Program-made: the position numbers and the translations under genes
Shown here: positions 24,850 to 36,515 of the stretch, piece after piece
How positions within the stretch are numbered: the first letter of the stretch is position 1
Layout: each line of letters starts with the position of its first letter
NCBI RefSeq assembly: GCF_963678975.1
Contig: NC_089272.1
Location: 3,840,359-3,904,358 of the forward strand
Origin: Dysidea avara
Taxonomy: Eukaryota > Porifera > Demospongiae > Dictyoceratida > Dysideidae
Length of the DNA: 64,000 bases
Direction of reading: 5' to 3'
Notes under the pieces: model-generated
The model's input: the letters and a program-made list of their open reading frames with translations, nothing else
Database searches by the model: none
Told to the model about the DNA's origin: nothing

Positions 24850-25264
24850 TGTTGAAGCAAATGTACTGCAGCTCTCTTTGATGAATTTACTATCTACTAC
24901 AACATTGGTGCATCACAACTTGGCATTCAGTTTAAGCAAATCTGTCAACTGTGCACTGTATATGCACTGATGTGATATTTATAATTATGCACATGTGTGT
25001 TGATATAAAAGTGCTGACTAATGACAGAAGAGATTTTTGTGGCTTAATGTAAGTATTCCCCTTGTATTTGACAATGTGATTATAACAACTGCTGCAATTC
25101 ACACCTAGCTGTTGTATTTGTATATCATAACCACAACCATGTACACCTATTTAATTTTTAGGAATCAGTAGTCCTTGTAATATTACTGTAAAAAGTTTAT
25201 TGAGAAGCTGTTACATGCAAACATAACAGTACGAATGATACACACTTTGCTTAATACTTTACAG

Positions 25265-25350
25265 CGGGTCCTGCCTTTACAGCAGCTGTAACAGATCCTG
25301 AACTTGAATTGTTTAGTGATGGTGCTGTGAGTGTGATTCACACACTGCAG
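25265..25350 (+). CDS. Orphan exon-like segment
   Basis: A TTTACAG acceptor is followed by an open phase-2 frame reading GPAFTAAVTDPELELF, then SDGAVSVIHTLQ, and a CAG/GTGAGT donor. The composition is protein-like, unlike the AT-rich surroundings. I do not recognise the protein and found no companion exon on either side. It may be a stranded exon of an unrelated gene or chance. Confidence 0.35.
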
Positions 25351-26475
25351 GTGAGTCTTCTGCCCTCTACGTAATCTCACTCATTTCATATCAATCTCAC
25401 TCATTTTCACTTATGTTCTCACTCAAAGTGATTTCCACCAGTTGAGAGTTCTGCTATTAGGGTATTTGAACGTTCTATTAGTCTAAGAGTATATTGATCT
25501 TTTTTCGCACTAAGTTTCAGCCTTACTCCAAGAATAATAATTTGGGTGTTGTAATTCTGAAGGGGGGCTTAGCCCCCCTTGGCGGACTAAGGGAGGCTTC
25601 AGCCCCCTAGCCCCCCCTTTCCACCGCCCCTGGTCACTGTATGTAGCTACCATTAAGAGAATGACTAATGGTGTTTTGTATTAACTGAAACAAAAATTAA
25701 TAGCACAATAGTATGTTTAAATGTTTTTCCAAGAAAATCACTGGATATAGCCACATGTATAATATTATATTCCATACTTCGCCATAAGGCTCATTTTGTA
25801 TCACATCCTTGTCTAACTGCAAAGGATTAATTGTGATTCTATCAAAATGGCATTTAGTATGCAGCTACAGTAGTTGAATGTAATAATTATACACAATGGC
25901 ATATCACTTACTGAGAAAGTCCATAAGCTAAAACTTTATGCCACTTAAAATAAGAATCTGTGGATGTGGTGGTGCTTTGTTAGTTAGTCATGATCACCAC
26001 TGGATCACCACTCTCAGGACTCTGCCCAGTCTGAGTATAGAAAGGGACTGTGTGATTTGTCTGTACACAGAGTATAAGCCTCAGCAGTTCATCAAATTTA
26101 TACTAAAATGTGTACACAGCTATGCCCATATTTTCTGTAGTGATTACAGAGACATTTCTGGTACTGTTCTTCGAGCTTCATTTGTATTGATGTGTAACAG
26201 GCGGAAGACAAAGCATAATGACCACTGCACTTTTCAGTAATGACTGAAGTATAGCGTACATTTTTAGCTATTCCCTTAACTACATTTTTATTCTTTGATC
26301 CCTAATCCAACTTTAAAAAATTCTATATAAGGAAAATTTTATTTATTTATTTTATTATTACTGTACAAACTCAGAATTGAGTATACCATACAAAAATAAA
26401 GAAAAACAATTGCGTAATTAAGGTAGTTAAATATTAAATTTACTTTTTGATCATGAATTTATGTTTATTCTTAAG

Positions 26476-26559
26476 TATCTATTTTATCCAAGTGCCATTA
26501 GACTTTGGAACAGCTTGCCAACTAACACAGTGACATCCACCATCCTTGAAATAATTTAG
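26476..26559 (+). pseudogene. LINE reverse-transcriptase C-terminal scrap
   Basis: The frame reads FYPSAIRLWNSLPTNTVTST and stops at 26559. This is the characteristic W-N-S-L-P end of CR1/L2-like LINE proteins. Nothing recognisable of the LINE precedes it. Confidence 0.7.
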
Positions 26560-26952
26560 TTTGCAACTGTCCGAATCATAATAGGTGACCCCTTATAGCA
26601 CTGTAAATGTTAACTAGCTGCATCCTTCAGGTGGGTTGGTGTCAACCAAATTGTTAGCTATATTATATATGTAATGGCATGGAGGCCATCACATCTATTT
26701 TGTAAGGTTTCCCACTGCAGATGTTGTAGCATGTCTGTCATGCTAGCAGTCCTACCATAATTACCATGCAGTCGCAAAATGTGTTTCCTGTCTCTGTACC
26801 ATCTCAATATTTAATATAATATGCCCATACACTGCAGGACTAGTGTAGTGCAGTATGGGGTGAACATAAGTAGTATAGAAGCTATAGGAGCATTTGACAT
26901 GACTTGCAGCATTTACACTAGTTACATTGCAGGAACGATGCTACCTTAATCT

Positions 26953-27740
26953 ATCATACAGGATGTAGTTGCTCTTCAGGATGATTTAAACACAATAATG
27001 CATGTAGATTGGCAAATGTCAGTTAACCCAAACAGATCTGTGTTTTTAAGGATTACAAACAAGGTCAAGTACATATTATCATCTGCTTACTGCTTGAGAA
27101 ATTGCCCAAATATAGGCACCAGCCTATTATGCTTTTAATTTTGCCTATTATGCTATGCTGCAGTGCTAAAAAATTTTGCCTATTATGCTCATAATTATGC
27201 TCAAAACTTTTTGCTACAGTTCCTATGCTTTGTGACTTTCTAATGGATAATGATAAACTTTGGCTTATGAACAACTGAAATGTACTCGTCATGCATTAAG
27301 AATTTAGCTACATTGTAAACTATAATAACAGTCATGTCTAATAACTACTTAATGCCATATGAGTGGCATCGACTGTTCTGTTATTGTAAATCAACCTTTT
27401 TCTGTGGCATGCATTTTTGCTTACAGTATGACAATTATTCTGCCTATTATGCTAGCATTATGCTTGATGCTTTCAGGCACCTATTATGCTCAAAATTATG
27501 CCAGCATAATAGGCTGGTGCCTACCCAAATACCCCTAGCAAATCATGCAAAATCCCTGGGAGTGATCATTGACAAACATCTAAACTGGACTGATCATGTT
27601 AACATGATAACAGCTACAGCAAATTCTGTAAGAGGATTCCTAAACGTAAATGTCCTAGCCATGTTAAATGCTCCTCCTATACTAAGGATCATAGAAAAAA
27701 GTAGTGAAACAAGGGAGGTTGCCAACACCTGCAGATAAAC
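26953..27740 (+). pseudogene. LINE reverse-transcriptase fragment split by a MITE
   Basis: Residues LQDDLNTIMHVDWQMSVN (from about 26974) belong to the RT segment after the catalytic box. SLGVIIDKHLNWTDHVNMIT and SVRGFL (from about 27555) belong to the thumb. The MITE at 27115-27521 lies between them. It is truncated at both ends and non-functional. Confidence 0.75.
27115..27521. mobile_element. MITE with GGCACCAGCCTATTATGC ends
   Basis: The inverted 18-bp ends are flanked by TA (27113-27114, 27522-27523). The inside is dense in CCTATTATGCT words shared with the element at 21042-21494, in the opposite orientation. It interrupts a LINE RT frame, which proves insertion. Confidence 0.85.
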
Positions 27741-29640
27741 TAGTGGACATTTAATCCATAATTCAGTCATGAGTATAGGCTGAAGTAGGGATTAATGTAC
27801 AATAGTAGTTATATCTGCAGGTGGGGTGATTTCCTTCAAATTTGGTATGTGCACTCCCCTATCTGACGGGCATCTCTACAGTACATTGTATTGAGCAACA
27901 CAGAGCTTTATGTGTATTGTGAGCTTTTACAGGTCTATGTAGTAAGGCTCAGTGTGGTTGCTAATTTTAGACTAGTATAACTTACTCAATTATGTACTGT
28001 CTCAATATAGTGAAGTTATAGTAGTAGGCTTAATGTATACAAGTAGTTATAATTGTATTCACTATTACCTTTGCCCAAATTTTCTAGGAATTCAATTTAA
28101 ATATAAGAGATAATTGTCGTGTACATGGTAGCAACATGAGAGTTCTAGATTTTAGAATGTTTGATGAATAGTGAAAGACTTTCTTACCACAAGATGCTGA
28201 ATCCAGGTAGCTACTGTTGTTCACACGTCCTGTAAGATCAACTGTAGGACAAGAGTTCCTGAATGGAATAAATCCTGCAAGGCAGGAAGGATGTCATGAA
28301 CTGATTGTATTTTGTTGTATATGTAGAGCGATTTTTTGTAATCTTGCCATTTTATTGTGTACTTTAACTACTTTTAAACTGTCACTATTGAATTCAAATC
28401 ATGCAGGGCTGACAATTTTTGTTGTAGAATCATCATAACAGAACTGTACATGATTAAAGATTAAAAGGCTCACCAGAAATACATCACAGTGTTCAAACAG
28501 CTCATACAGCTATTTTAAAATCTCTGCATGCATATTTGAAAATTGCGTGATTACAAAAAAACGAGCTTTATAATTCTGAGAAAGCCTTTCTATTGCCTAC
28601 TGTATTAGATACCACTTGCATTGGGCTATCAATAACGCAAGAACACTGGTCAATTATAGTATTAGCTGGCACACTGAAATCACTCCAAGCAATTAGTCCC
28701 ACTCATTTTTGACCCATGTACATATTAAATAGGGACCTGGTAGCTTTAATTTTCTTGACTGCAAGAAATTAGAAGACTATTATCAAGCTTAATAAAGGAA
28801 ATGATCACAGTAAGTGGAATAAGAAAAATATTAAAGCTGATGATACGTAACTGCATAACAAATAAGGAAATCTTTCCAAGTTTCTATGGTGTTTTCTAAC
28901 CAATGCCTTCAGCCAAACATTATTCAACAATGCATTATTCAACAGCATAAGGCTATGGGCTTGATTTTTTCACTGTTCAATGTTTCTTCATCTAGCGGCA
29001 GGCCATGCAACTGCAGTACATACAATACATGCATATTGTCCTCCTTTAATAATAATAATAGATGTGAGAGGTTTACATGCTCATTTAATATCAAGCTAGT
29101 AGGCTTTATGTTATGGTGCATGAGTAAAATGAAGAAGCCATTACAAGATCAAAAGTAATTAATTTCATGTGAATTATTTGCAGCTGCTTGTAACAAACAA
29201 AATTGTAACAATACAGATTATCCAAATACTGGGGAATGGTATTTGTATAACACTGGTCAATTCAATCACACAAGTGTCCAGAAAAGCATAAGTCAGCGGC
29301 AAATGTTGATCTTTCATATATCCACTTACTCCAATGGTATACACACAACATTATAATATTATGTAACTGAACAGATACTGTTGGCATTAAATAAAACAAA
29401 ATGATGTTTAAGGTGTTCAAGGCATTGACTCTCCTCTGTAATTTTCTTGTAAAATATTGTAGGTTTCACTTTATTCAAACAAGAAATTTTTGTTTACAAT
29501 TACCTATATAGTGGCTACATAATTATATTAACTGTATGCATTATAATTATGTTTATTCTGTTTCTTTTTATTCTTGGGCATATATGTACCAGCTGTGCTT
29601 ATAAATAAATATATAAAATAAATATGCAATGTAACAATTA
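27741..29640. other. No gene recognised
   Basis: This is AT-rich sequence. The longest frame (28217-28438) has no recognisable domain, and neither a promoter nor splice sites support it. A CAGCTGTGCTTATAAATAAA word near 29590 resembles the end of a LINE tail. Confidence 0.45.
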
Positions 29641-30318
29641 TTAATTAAATGCTATCCCACTAGGGACCTGTGAGAAGGCTAAAGCCTGTGAATACAGGGA
29701 GTCTGATTATGCTACAGTACATAGACCAGTGAAGTCACAGAGCATGGTGTTGTATATCTGCATGTATTGGCTAAGGAATAAGATGACCCTTAGCTTCTTG
29801 CTTGGTAGCTAATCACTGTACTTTAAAGGTGAATCATAAATTGTGAGTGAGATTTATAACAAATCTGTTTGTAACACTTAATTGCAGTGTACCAGAATTT
29901 ACAGTAGCAATATAGAAAGTACACTTTATAAGTTAATTTAAATACCAATATCATTGGACTTTTAATGGTAACCAAACAGCCAGGCAGCAGGTAAAATAGT
30001 ATGAGAATCCATACAGTGTGATAACTACTCAGCATGCATCCACGCTAACATGCATAGAGTTTCAGTGTCAATGAGAAACTCATGACATCACTGGTATGTG
30101 CTAATTACAATGTTTCTCTCCAATAACATGCCAAATTGACACTCACTTGTCAGCATGTACAATGGTTTTGAGGTACGTCAAGTAATAATTTGAGTTACTA
30201 CAATGTACATATGTGATTGAATACTCCTTGTTAATACACTGTATCTTAGTAACACACCAACATACCATCTATTGAATCATGCAGGGAATATTTGTCTTTC
30301 ACACCTGATCAGTTACAG

Positions 30319-30932
30319 CATAGATCCTTCATACCCCGGGATAGGAATCTCCGCATACTTGCTGTACTTACGTGCTGGACTATCCGCCGTGACCGTTATT
30401 GGTGTTGACTGGAAGGAGAAAACTCTGATCCATTGTTCTGTAGTGAATTTCGTGTTGTTTGATATAGTAATCTTGTTCTTTACTTCGAATAGTGATTGTG
30501 GACGCAAAAACAGTGACACAGAAAACTCGCTGACAGACCCAAGCGATTAAAACTTTGGCTAGCTGTAACTCTCGAATTGTTCACTCTATGAGCGTCAAAT
30601 TCAGTCCGTAAGTATAACTTGGGATAAGGAATCGAACCAGCGAAGTCATTAGTCCATATCTCCGTGTTCAAATCTTGTTGTTTGAGTGGCGGCGACAAAT
30701 TTTGCCGGCTAGCTCTACCCGCCTGAAACAACGTCTTCTTAACTTACAATTTGTTTCGTGTACTTATCCATCCTTTGTTAATCGAACTGAAGTAAACCCA
30801 TTGCCCGTACTGTCCACTAAACAGAGAATTAATACGCTAAAGTCGAGTTACTGATGCAAAGGTGTCAATGGAGGTGCGGATGGAAGTGTTAAAAACAGAA
30901 GATTCCAATACCGGGTGTGTAAAGGATCTATG
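30319..30932. mobile_element. 614-bp CATAGATCC-ended element with 7-bp target duplication
   Basis: The ends CATAGATCCTTCATACCCCG and, reversed, CATAGATCCTTTACACACCC are inverted copies that continue through GGNATNGGAATC. The 7-mers outside are GTTACAG and GGTACAG (one mismatch). The paralogous unit at 63.8 kb reads across the site. It shares ends with the 33-bp element at 19648 and the first seven bases with the element at 61260. Confidence 0.75.
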
Positions 30933-31013
30933 GGTACAGTGAAACTATAGTTACACCCATACAAATACATTCTTCATATAATTGCCAGATCAGCACTCAG
31001 TAAACTGGTCGTC

Positions 31014-31021
31014 TATAAATA
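31014..31021 (+). promoter_or_regulatory. TATA box in the conserved family promoter block (unit A)
   Basis: TATAAATA sits in a block also found at 52637 and 63931 (GCCAGATCA-CAC...GT-TATAAATA...TCACTGACCA). No family exon 1 follows within 200 bp. The nearest is at 32596, so this copy of the promoter may be displaced or unused. Confidence 0.55.
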
Positions 31022-31614
31022 TATAAGTCACTGACCACTTCATCAGTATTGTGCAAAAATGTATCTGCAGTATTTTGTGTGTACACAGCTCCTACAAGGT
31101 GACAGTAATCTGATGACATAATGGTCCTCATTTTGCAATCACACATCGCTGAAAGCTTACTTAAATTTGCTATATAAAATACAACGACATTGAATAGCAA
31201 CATAGTCATATTGATATGCATCTTTACACAGCCGCACATGCATTAGCACACTTTTGTTAGAGGTATTCCATTGTTTCCTCCTATAATATTTGGATATCAA
31301 ACCACCTAACTTAAACATTTGTCTAGTAACTGTATGTGCATGTGTGTTTTGTATGTGTTTCTTCGTGTTTTTCTTCTTTATGTAACTCCAAAAAGGAAGA
31401 ATGGCTTTGCAGATTGTTGAGAGGCTACAATAATAATCAATAAATTAATCCATACAATCTCAATGTTGCTTTACTTATTAATGGATGCACACTGTAGTTA
31501 CTATAATAACTAACACCGACCTACGTACGTATAAGAACAAACCATCTGTAACTAACTGCCAGAATACAACATATAAAAAGCCATTTATATACACTAGGAC
31601 AGGAAGATAATTAT

Positions 31615-31870
31615 CTAAACCAAAGCAACCAAGTTGTAAAGGAAGGTGCAACTTTTCAAAAAAACCAGGGTGAAAAAGTTGAGGTGGTGGCCAAGAAATA
31701 TATGTGGCAGTGATGGTATACGTTAATGGGGAAAAATTTAAGATAGGCAATTCTGATGATTTACTGAATGTGCTGCCTCCTCCAAGGATTCTGCACCAAA
31801 TTCACCTGAATTGTCGTTATTAAATTTTTTTGCCATTTACCTACATCAGGGTAGCATATCTCCAGAAGCA
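31615..31870. mobile_element. Diverged palindrome fragment of the composite element
   Basis: The left half shows AACCAAGTTGTAAAGGAAGG and GGTGGTGGCCAAGAAATA. The right half contains TTCACCTGAATTGTCGTTAT. These are recognisable parts of the palindrome at 40075-40390, heavily mutated and without the minisatellite. Confidence 0.65.
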
Positions 31871-32595
31871 GGGGTAGCTATGGGGGCTATGTTCCCAAAA
31901 GCTGTAATCATTTCAGATTTTGTAATCCAAAAACTTTATCAGAACAATTTAAAGGCATAAAATTATAATGCAGTAGCTAATATTTGACTTTATATTATTT
32001 TTAATAATGTTGGACTACAAGCTACATAAGAGCAAAGTCTTCTTGTGTACAACACTAGAACTGATAACATGTATCATTAAATAGAATGAAACGTAATAGT
32101 TAGAAGGAAGTTCATTATCTAATATGTGCATGGAGAAGAAATAAAAAGGAAAACTACAAGAAGAAGCATACAGTTTTGTGCAATTCACATCGCAATGAGC
32201 ACCTAACAAGTCTTATCATATAGACACAAGCTTGGGTGAAAGAAGGGACTAAAGACATGCAGGGGTTGCAAAAGCAACTTATTAATAAGTATTATAACAA
32301 TTTTTCAAGTAACATCAGGTATTACATCATATATAATTATCACCTATTAATAGCAGGCATGGGACATTTTAGCTAGTGAGCAAATGCTATAGCAATAAAC
32401 CACAAAAAGTCCCTGCACATCATTGTTGGCCACATTTGCATAGCCTGCATTTTTAAAACAATATAATACAGTATATGCATGGTAGCTACAGTGTATATAG
32501 TGAAGTATTTGGTATATAGTGGAAGCCACGGTATATTCTGGACCTACAGTACTATATACTGTATATTTGCATACATATAGCATGTGCAATTAGAT

Positions 32596-33972
32596 ATGGC
32601 AAGATTGCGTTTTCAGAGTCTATTCATTCTCTTGTGTAAGTGTTCCAGTAGCTATATATACAGGAATGTGGTATATACTGTTGTATTGCTGTATAATAAT
32701 TTACATTATAAATAATATAGCCGCTATGATTGTATGCATGAAAAGATTTTTCTACTATACATTATGAAAGGTTGCTTATTATTATAGTAATCATTTTTAA
32801 TTTCCTAGCTAGTGAATCTCTTCAGTGACAGCAAGTCCTTGAAATTAGGTTAGGTAATCCTAAGGCTGCAGCACATGTTACTGTCAGACCTTCAGTGCTG
32901 GTCACTGTGAAGTGTTATAATAATAAATACTTTGGGTTTAAGGAAGAAAATCCATCCCTCCTGGAGGAAGACTGAGTGTAGACATTGGGTTACGTGCAGT
33001 TCGAATCCTGGGGTTGGAGGGATTTTTTCCTTACTTTGGCCCCTTTTCTGTTACACCTTATCAGTCATTAAGTCAAGTCATTAAATCAGTCATTAAGTCT
33101 AAGTCCTTGAAACTAGGTTAGGTAATCCTAAGGCTGCAGCACATGTTGCTGTCAGACCTTTAGTGCTGGTCACTGTAAAGTGTTATAATAATAATAATAG
33201 TAATAAAAAGCTCATCTTATTGCCTTATTGTCCATCAGTCATTATGATAACTATGTAGATCTAAAATATTGCTAGCTATACCATATGTAGTAAACCATTA
33301 TACTAAAGTAGATTGTACTGATAAAGCGTCCGTGATTACACCTGTTGCAGTAGTTAGATATGTACTACAGATTCATATTTGTTTCTTAATGTAGTTCTAT
33401 GTATTTTGAGTTGTGGTTACTGTGATGACAGCAAAGATGATTGTAGCAACAGATTATGCAATAGCTGGCATGACTACTTTCATGACAAAGAGAACTGTAG
33501 ATCACAAGGAGGAGTTGATAAACACACCATGCATTTGTTGAGCTTTCTGCCTTTTGGATTTAGTAGCTTCTACAGAGGAGAAATATTTGATGGAATTTTT
33601 GACATTTCACTGGGAACCTTTACTCTAGTTTCACTACTGCTACGATGTTGTTGTAATGAGTCTAGACGAAACTCTGATTGCAGTGGTACAGTGATAGCTT
33701 GGAGTGGTCTGATTATAAACATTTCAATTATCATCTTGAGTGTAGTAAAGATCATAATATGTGGAGAAATATTTGAGATTTTTGTAATCCCTATCACACT
33801 CGTATTGTCATGCCTATTCTGTTGTTCTAGTCATCCTGTAGAACGGGAGAAAGAATTGATTTGTGGAATAATATGTTTCACAACGTCGATGCTATTATTA
33901 GAAATCATTAAACATGTAGCAATGGCATATTCTGACTATGAGGTAGATGCAAGTGGATGTCCTCTGGTATAA
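32596..33972 (+). CDS. Signal-peptide/TM2-like membrane protein family, copy 2 (intact)
   Basis: Exon 1 (32596-32635) encodes MARLRFQSLFILL and ends in phase 1 at GTAAGT. Exon 2 (33395-33972) follows a TTCTTAATGTAG acceptor and opens with LCILSCGYC, completing a signal peptide. The total is about 205 residues. The mature part has DDCSNRLCNSWHDYFHD, then CRSQGGVDK, the TM2-like turn GFSSFYRGEIFDGIFD, four hydrophobic segments separated by cysteine-rich links (LLRCCCNESRR, LSCLFCCSS), and the C-terminal DASGCPLV. The frame is uninterrupted. The intron (759 bp) is long for this family because two SINEs sit in it. Function is unknown. The TM2-like motif and the secretory leader suggest a multi-pass membrane protein entering the ER. 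Confidence 0.82.
32808..32936 (+). mobile_element. SINE, 5'-truncated copy
   Basis: From about 32838 it matches the 3' body of the adjacent SINE over roughly 100 bp (GGTTAGGTAATCCTAAGGCT and GTCAGACCTTCAGTGCTGGT), ending in ATAATAA. It lies in intron 1 of family copy 2, in direct orientation. Confidence 0.7.
32955..33204 (+). mobile_element. tRNA-derived SINE
   Basis: The head is tRNA-like over 68 nt (32955-33022): acceptor halves TCCCTCC and GGAGGGA pair perfectly, and a B-box AGTTCGAATCC precedes the 3' half. T6 follows. The D arm is degenerate and the T stem is weak, so it is not a working tRNA gene. The body runs through CTAAGGCTGCAGCACATG to a TAA microsatellite. A tail fragment of the same family is at 9700-9757. 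Confidence 0.6.
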
Positions 33973-35040
33973 CTGTGGCATATTTAACTATGTAGTGTAA
34001 AATGTAGTTACATCATGTACATTCCACCTATAATGTATTGTAAATGCTTTAACACCATTGATGAATATTCCTTCAGCGCCATGACTGGGATCTGACTCTA
34101 ATATACTGTAAGTAGGTCCTCAGACCCTGCAATTGTGTTAGTTATGACTTTGAACAGCATGACATAACATAGTCACACAAAATAGCAAGCACAGTAAACA
34201 CAGACATTAATTAAGTTAAGCCATTACCAAGGTGGTTTGATGAGTTACATGATAGCTGCATAGCTGTAGAGTGTACTTTGTGAAGCACCAACTGTAAACA
34301 GTTGCAAATTATGTGTTATGTATATAGCTATGTAATTATAACAAATGTGTAACTTGCACAATGATTCACCACTGACACATGCAATTTGAATTACACTGCT
34401 TTTTTGAAATGCAAATATGCATGGCATTCTGCATTAAGGAAATTATGTGAATCTTGATTCACTGACAACGTAATGACATTATCAATAGGGATAAGAAGGC
34501 ATTCCTTCTAGTGTTTAGTAATTACTTCAACCATGCAGGTATGTACTGTAACAAATGTGTGCAGGTAAGTAAATGCTTTTAGAAAGCAGCATGAATAATT
34601 CTCTTTGATGTTGACACAGTTAATGAGGTTATTAATACCACTTAGAGACCTGAGGTAAGGGCTCCAAGTTTCATTTAGAGACCTCTTGTCACGTGAAATT
34701 GTTATGGTAAATTCAGCAACACTCCAAAGAGTTTTCTATGTCACTGATTTAATTAGTGGTTGTATGGTTAGTGAGAGTTGGGTTTTTACCTTCATCAGCC
34801 ATACCAGCACTAGACCAATCTAGCCATCAACCGAAAGAGCCAGCTGCTCGATGCATATCACAGTTACCCCAACAATGTTCACATTCACAACTAGCTAGCC
34901 ATCAGTGAAACTACTGGTGTTGCGAGTTTGCAGCAAGCCATTTACGTTCGTCTGCTTGTCAGCACTGTCGCCATTGTACCATTAACACACTTCAGCTATG
35001 CTATTGCGCCTGTTTGTAACATCTGTCACTCTGTGGCTAG
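33973..35040. other. 3' flank of family copy 2; nothing further recognised
   Basis: After the stop, CTGTGGCATATTTAACTATG recurs after the family units near 47320 and 63130, so about 50 bp of 3' flank is shared. The rest shows no credible coding sequence. Confidence 0.5.
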
Positions 35041-35430
35041 TTATAAAGCCTGTAGTTTCGTGGCCAGCTGTTATAAAGCTTGTCGCTTCGTGGCCAGGTT
35101 ATAAAGCTTGTCGCTTCGTGGCCAGCTGTTATAAAGCTTGTCGCTTCGTGGCCAGCTGTTATAAAGCTTGTCGCTTCGTGGCCAGCTGTTATAAAGCTTG
35201 TCGCTTCGATTCGTGGCCAGTTGTTATAAAGCTTGTCGCTTCAATTAGTGGCCAGTTGTTATAAAAAGCTTGTCGCTTCGTAGCCAGTTGTAATACAGCT
35301 TGTCGCGTTGTAGCTAATAAAGCTTATCGCTTCGCGGCATCAGTTGTAATAAAGCTTGTCGCTTTGTGGCCAGTTGTAATACAGCTTGTCGCGTTGTAAT
35401 AAAGCTTGTCGCTTCGTGGCCAGCTTGTAT
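35041..35430 (+). repeat. Minisatellite of roughly 30 bp
   Basis: About 13 units of TTATAAAGCTTGTCGCTTCG plus TGGCCAGCTG are present. The left end is homogeneous, with indels and degeneration rightwards. The reading frame through it (KACRFVASCY repeated) is an artefact of the repeat. Confidence 0.9.
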
Positions 35431-35590
35431 TAGCCAGTAAACAAGCTTTGGACCTAAATAACAGCTACTAAAACAACACTAACCTGGCCACTAAGCCGGC
35501 GACACAAGCAAACACGCTGTAAAGGACCTTACCTAGCGTGACTCTGTGCTTCTTTTGTCAGTGCTGGTAACGAGCTGCTTTCTAAATAGG

Positions 35591-35752
35591 TTAGATACCC
35601 ACTGTCGTTTTTTAGTAGGGTTGAAACCCTCGTGCTTGGTTTGGCACCTCGGCTGCGCCTCGGTCACTAATTAATGCCACGCCTCGGTGACCAAACCGCG
35701 CCCTCGGGTTGTCAACCCTACTAATTTAAAAAAACCTCCAGTGGGTATCTAA
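35591..35752. mobile_element. Palindromic MITE with TTAGATACCCACTG ends
   Basis: The inverted ends are TTAGATACCCACTG and CAGTGGGTATCTAA. Inside, TAGTAGGGTTGAAACCCTCG pairs imperfectly with its inverted partner, and the centre is a GC-rich CTCGG palindrome. The target duplication is unclear. Confidence 0.7.
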
Positions 35753-36181
35753 TATACACGTAATATGAGAATTCTTACAGTGTATTGACTATAGTCATAA
35801 CAAAGTAAAATATGCTCTACTAGCATGGTACAGTGTAGCTAGCTATGTAGTTGAGTAACTCAATGTGCATTCCATGCATATATGGTATCATGATTTACTG
35901 CACATAGCTATTTCTGTCCAACAACGTCAACATACAGTACCAGCTAGTAAACTTGATAGCTAGCATTCATAACAACTTCAACTACACTACATATACAGTA
36001 TGATTGTCTCCTTGTTAGTGCATTAACATCTCATACCAGTCACTACTTGGGGGATCCAAGGGATTTTCTTGTAATTTAAACTTAATCATGTGCAATATAC
36101 TAAACCTTAATTCAAGCCATACAAAATGCATTCTTTGTCAAGCACATGTTTGCCAGATCAACACTTCTTTTAATGGTTGCC

Positions 36182-36515
36182 TAAATATATAAGTAGCTAC
36201 GACCTGTGCTTGTGCATAAATACTCACATTAGCTATGGTAGTTAGGTATCTACTGAGTTGGTAATGGCAAGACCAAGTTTCATACCTAATTGTGTTACTG
36301 TGTAAGTTAAATATACATAGCTAGTTAGCACTGTAATAGATTGTTCTTTGTAGCATTCTGGTTCATCAGTGATGGGTACTGCAGTGTATGTGATAAGAAA
36401 ACTGAACACTTTCAAGATGAAAATGGATATAATAAAAACTATTTGATTGACATGTGATGGTGCCTTTCTGCAATGGACAGTTTTATGATGGTGGCTATCT
36501 TTTTAATTAGCGTAC
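36182..36515 (+). pseudogene. Signal-peptide/TM2-like family, degenerate copy 3
   Basis: A promoter-like TAAATATATAAG (36182) precedes an exon-1 relic (ATG at 36263, MARPSF, GTAAGT donor). A 50-bp intron ends in TTCTTTGTAG. The exon-2 relic starts at 36354 with GYCSVCDK. Further on, GQFYDGGYLF corresponds to the TM2-like GK-YDGIF turn of the other copies, and a stop follows. The exon-1 frame does not join exon 2 and most of the hydrophobic part is gone. About 0.4 kb of the shared upstream flank is recognisable from 35760. Confidence 0.6.

Larger units (their letters stand above)
29660..31021 (+). repeat. Duplicated spacer/promoter block of the membrane-protein family (unit A)
   Basis: Segments in order (TGAGAATCCATACAGTG, TTTCTCTCCAATAACATGCC, ACTCCTTGTTAATACA, CACACCTGATCAG, GCCAGATCAGCAC, then TATAAATA) recur in the same order at 47700-49580, 63540-63940 and partly at 35760-36190. 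The block therefore belongs to the unit duplicated with each family gene. It is interrupted by the element at 30319-30932. Confidence 0.75.

Noticed and set aside
30610-30650. Possible tRNA on the minus strand (GGTTCGATTCC B-box)
   Set aside because: No pairing acceptor stem or anticodon arm around it; it lies inside the CATAGATCC element.
32955-33022. Functional tRNA gene
   Set aside because: The acceptor stem and B-box are there, but the D arm and T stem do not fold properly and the sequence continues as a SINE body with a TAA tail.
34998-35264. 88-residue frame with repeated KACRFVASCY
   Set aside because: It follows the 30-bp minisatellite exactly; the unit length happens to be a multiple of three and no gene signals flank it.
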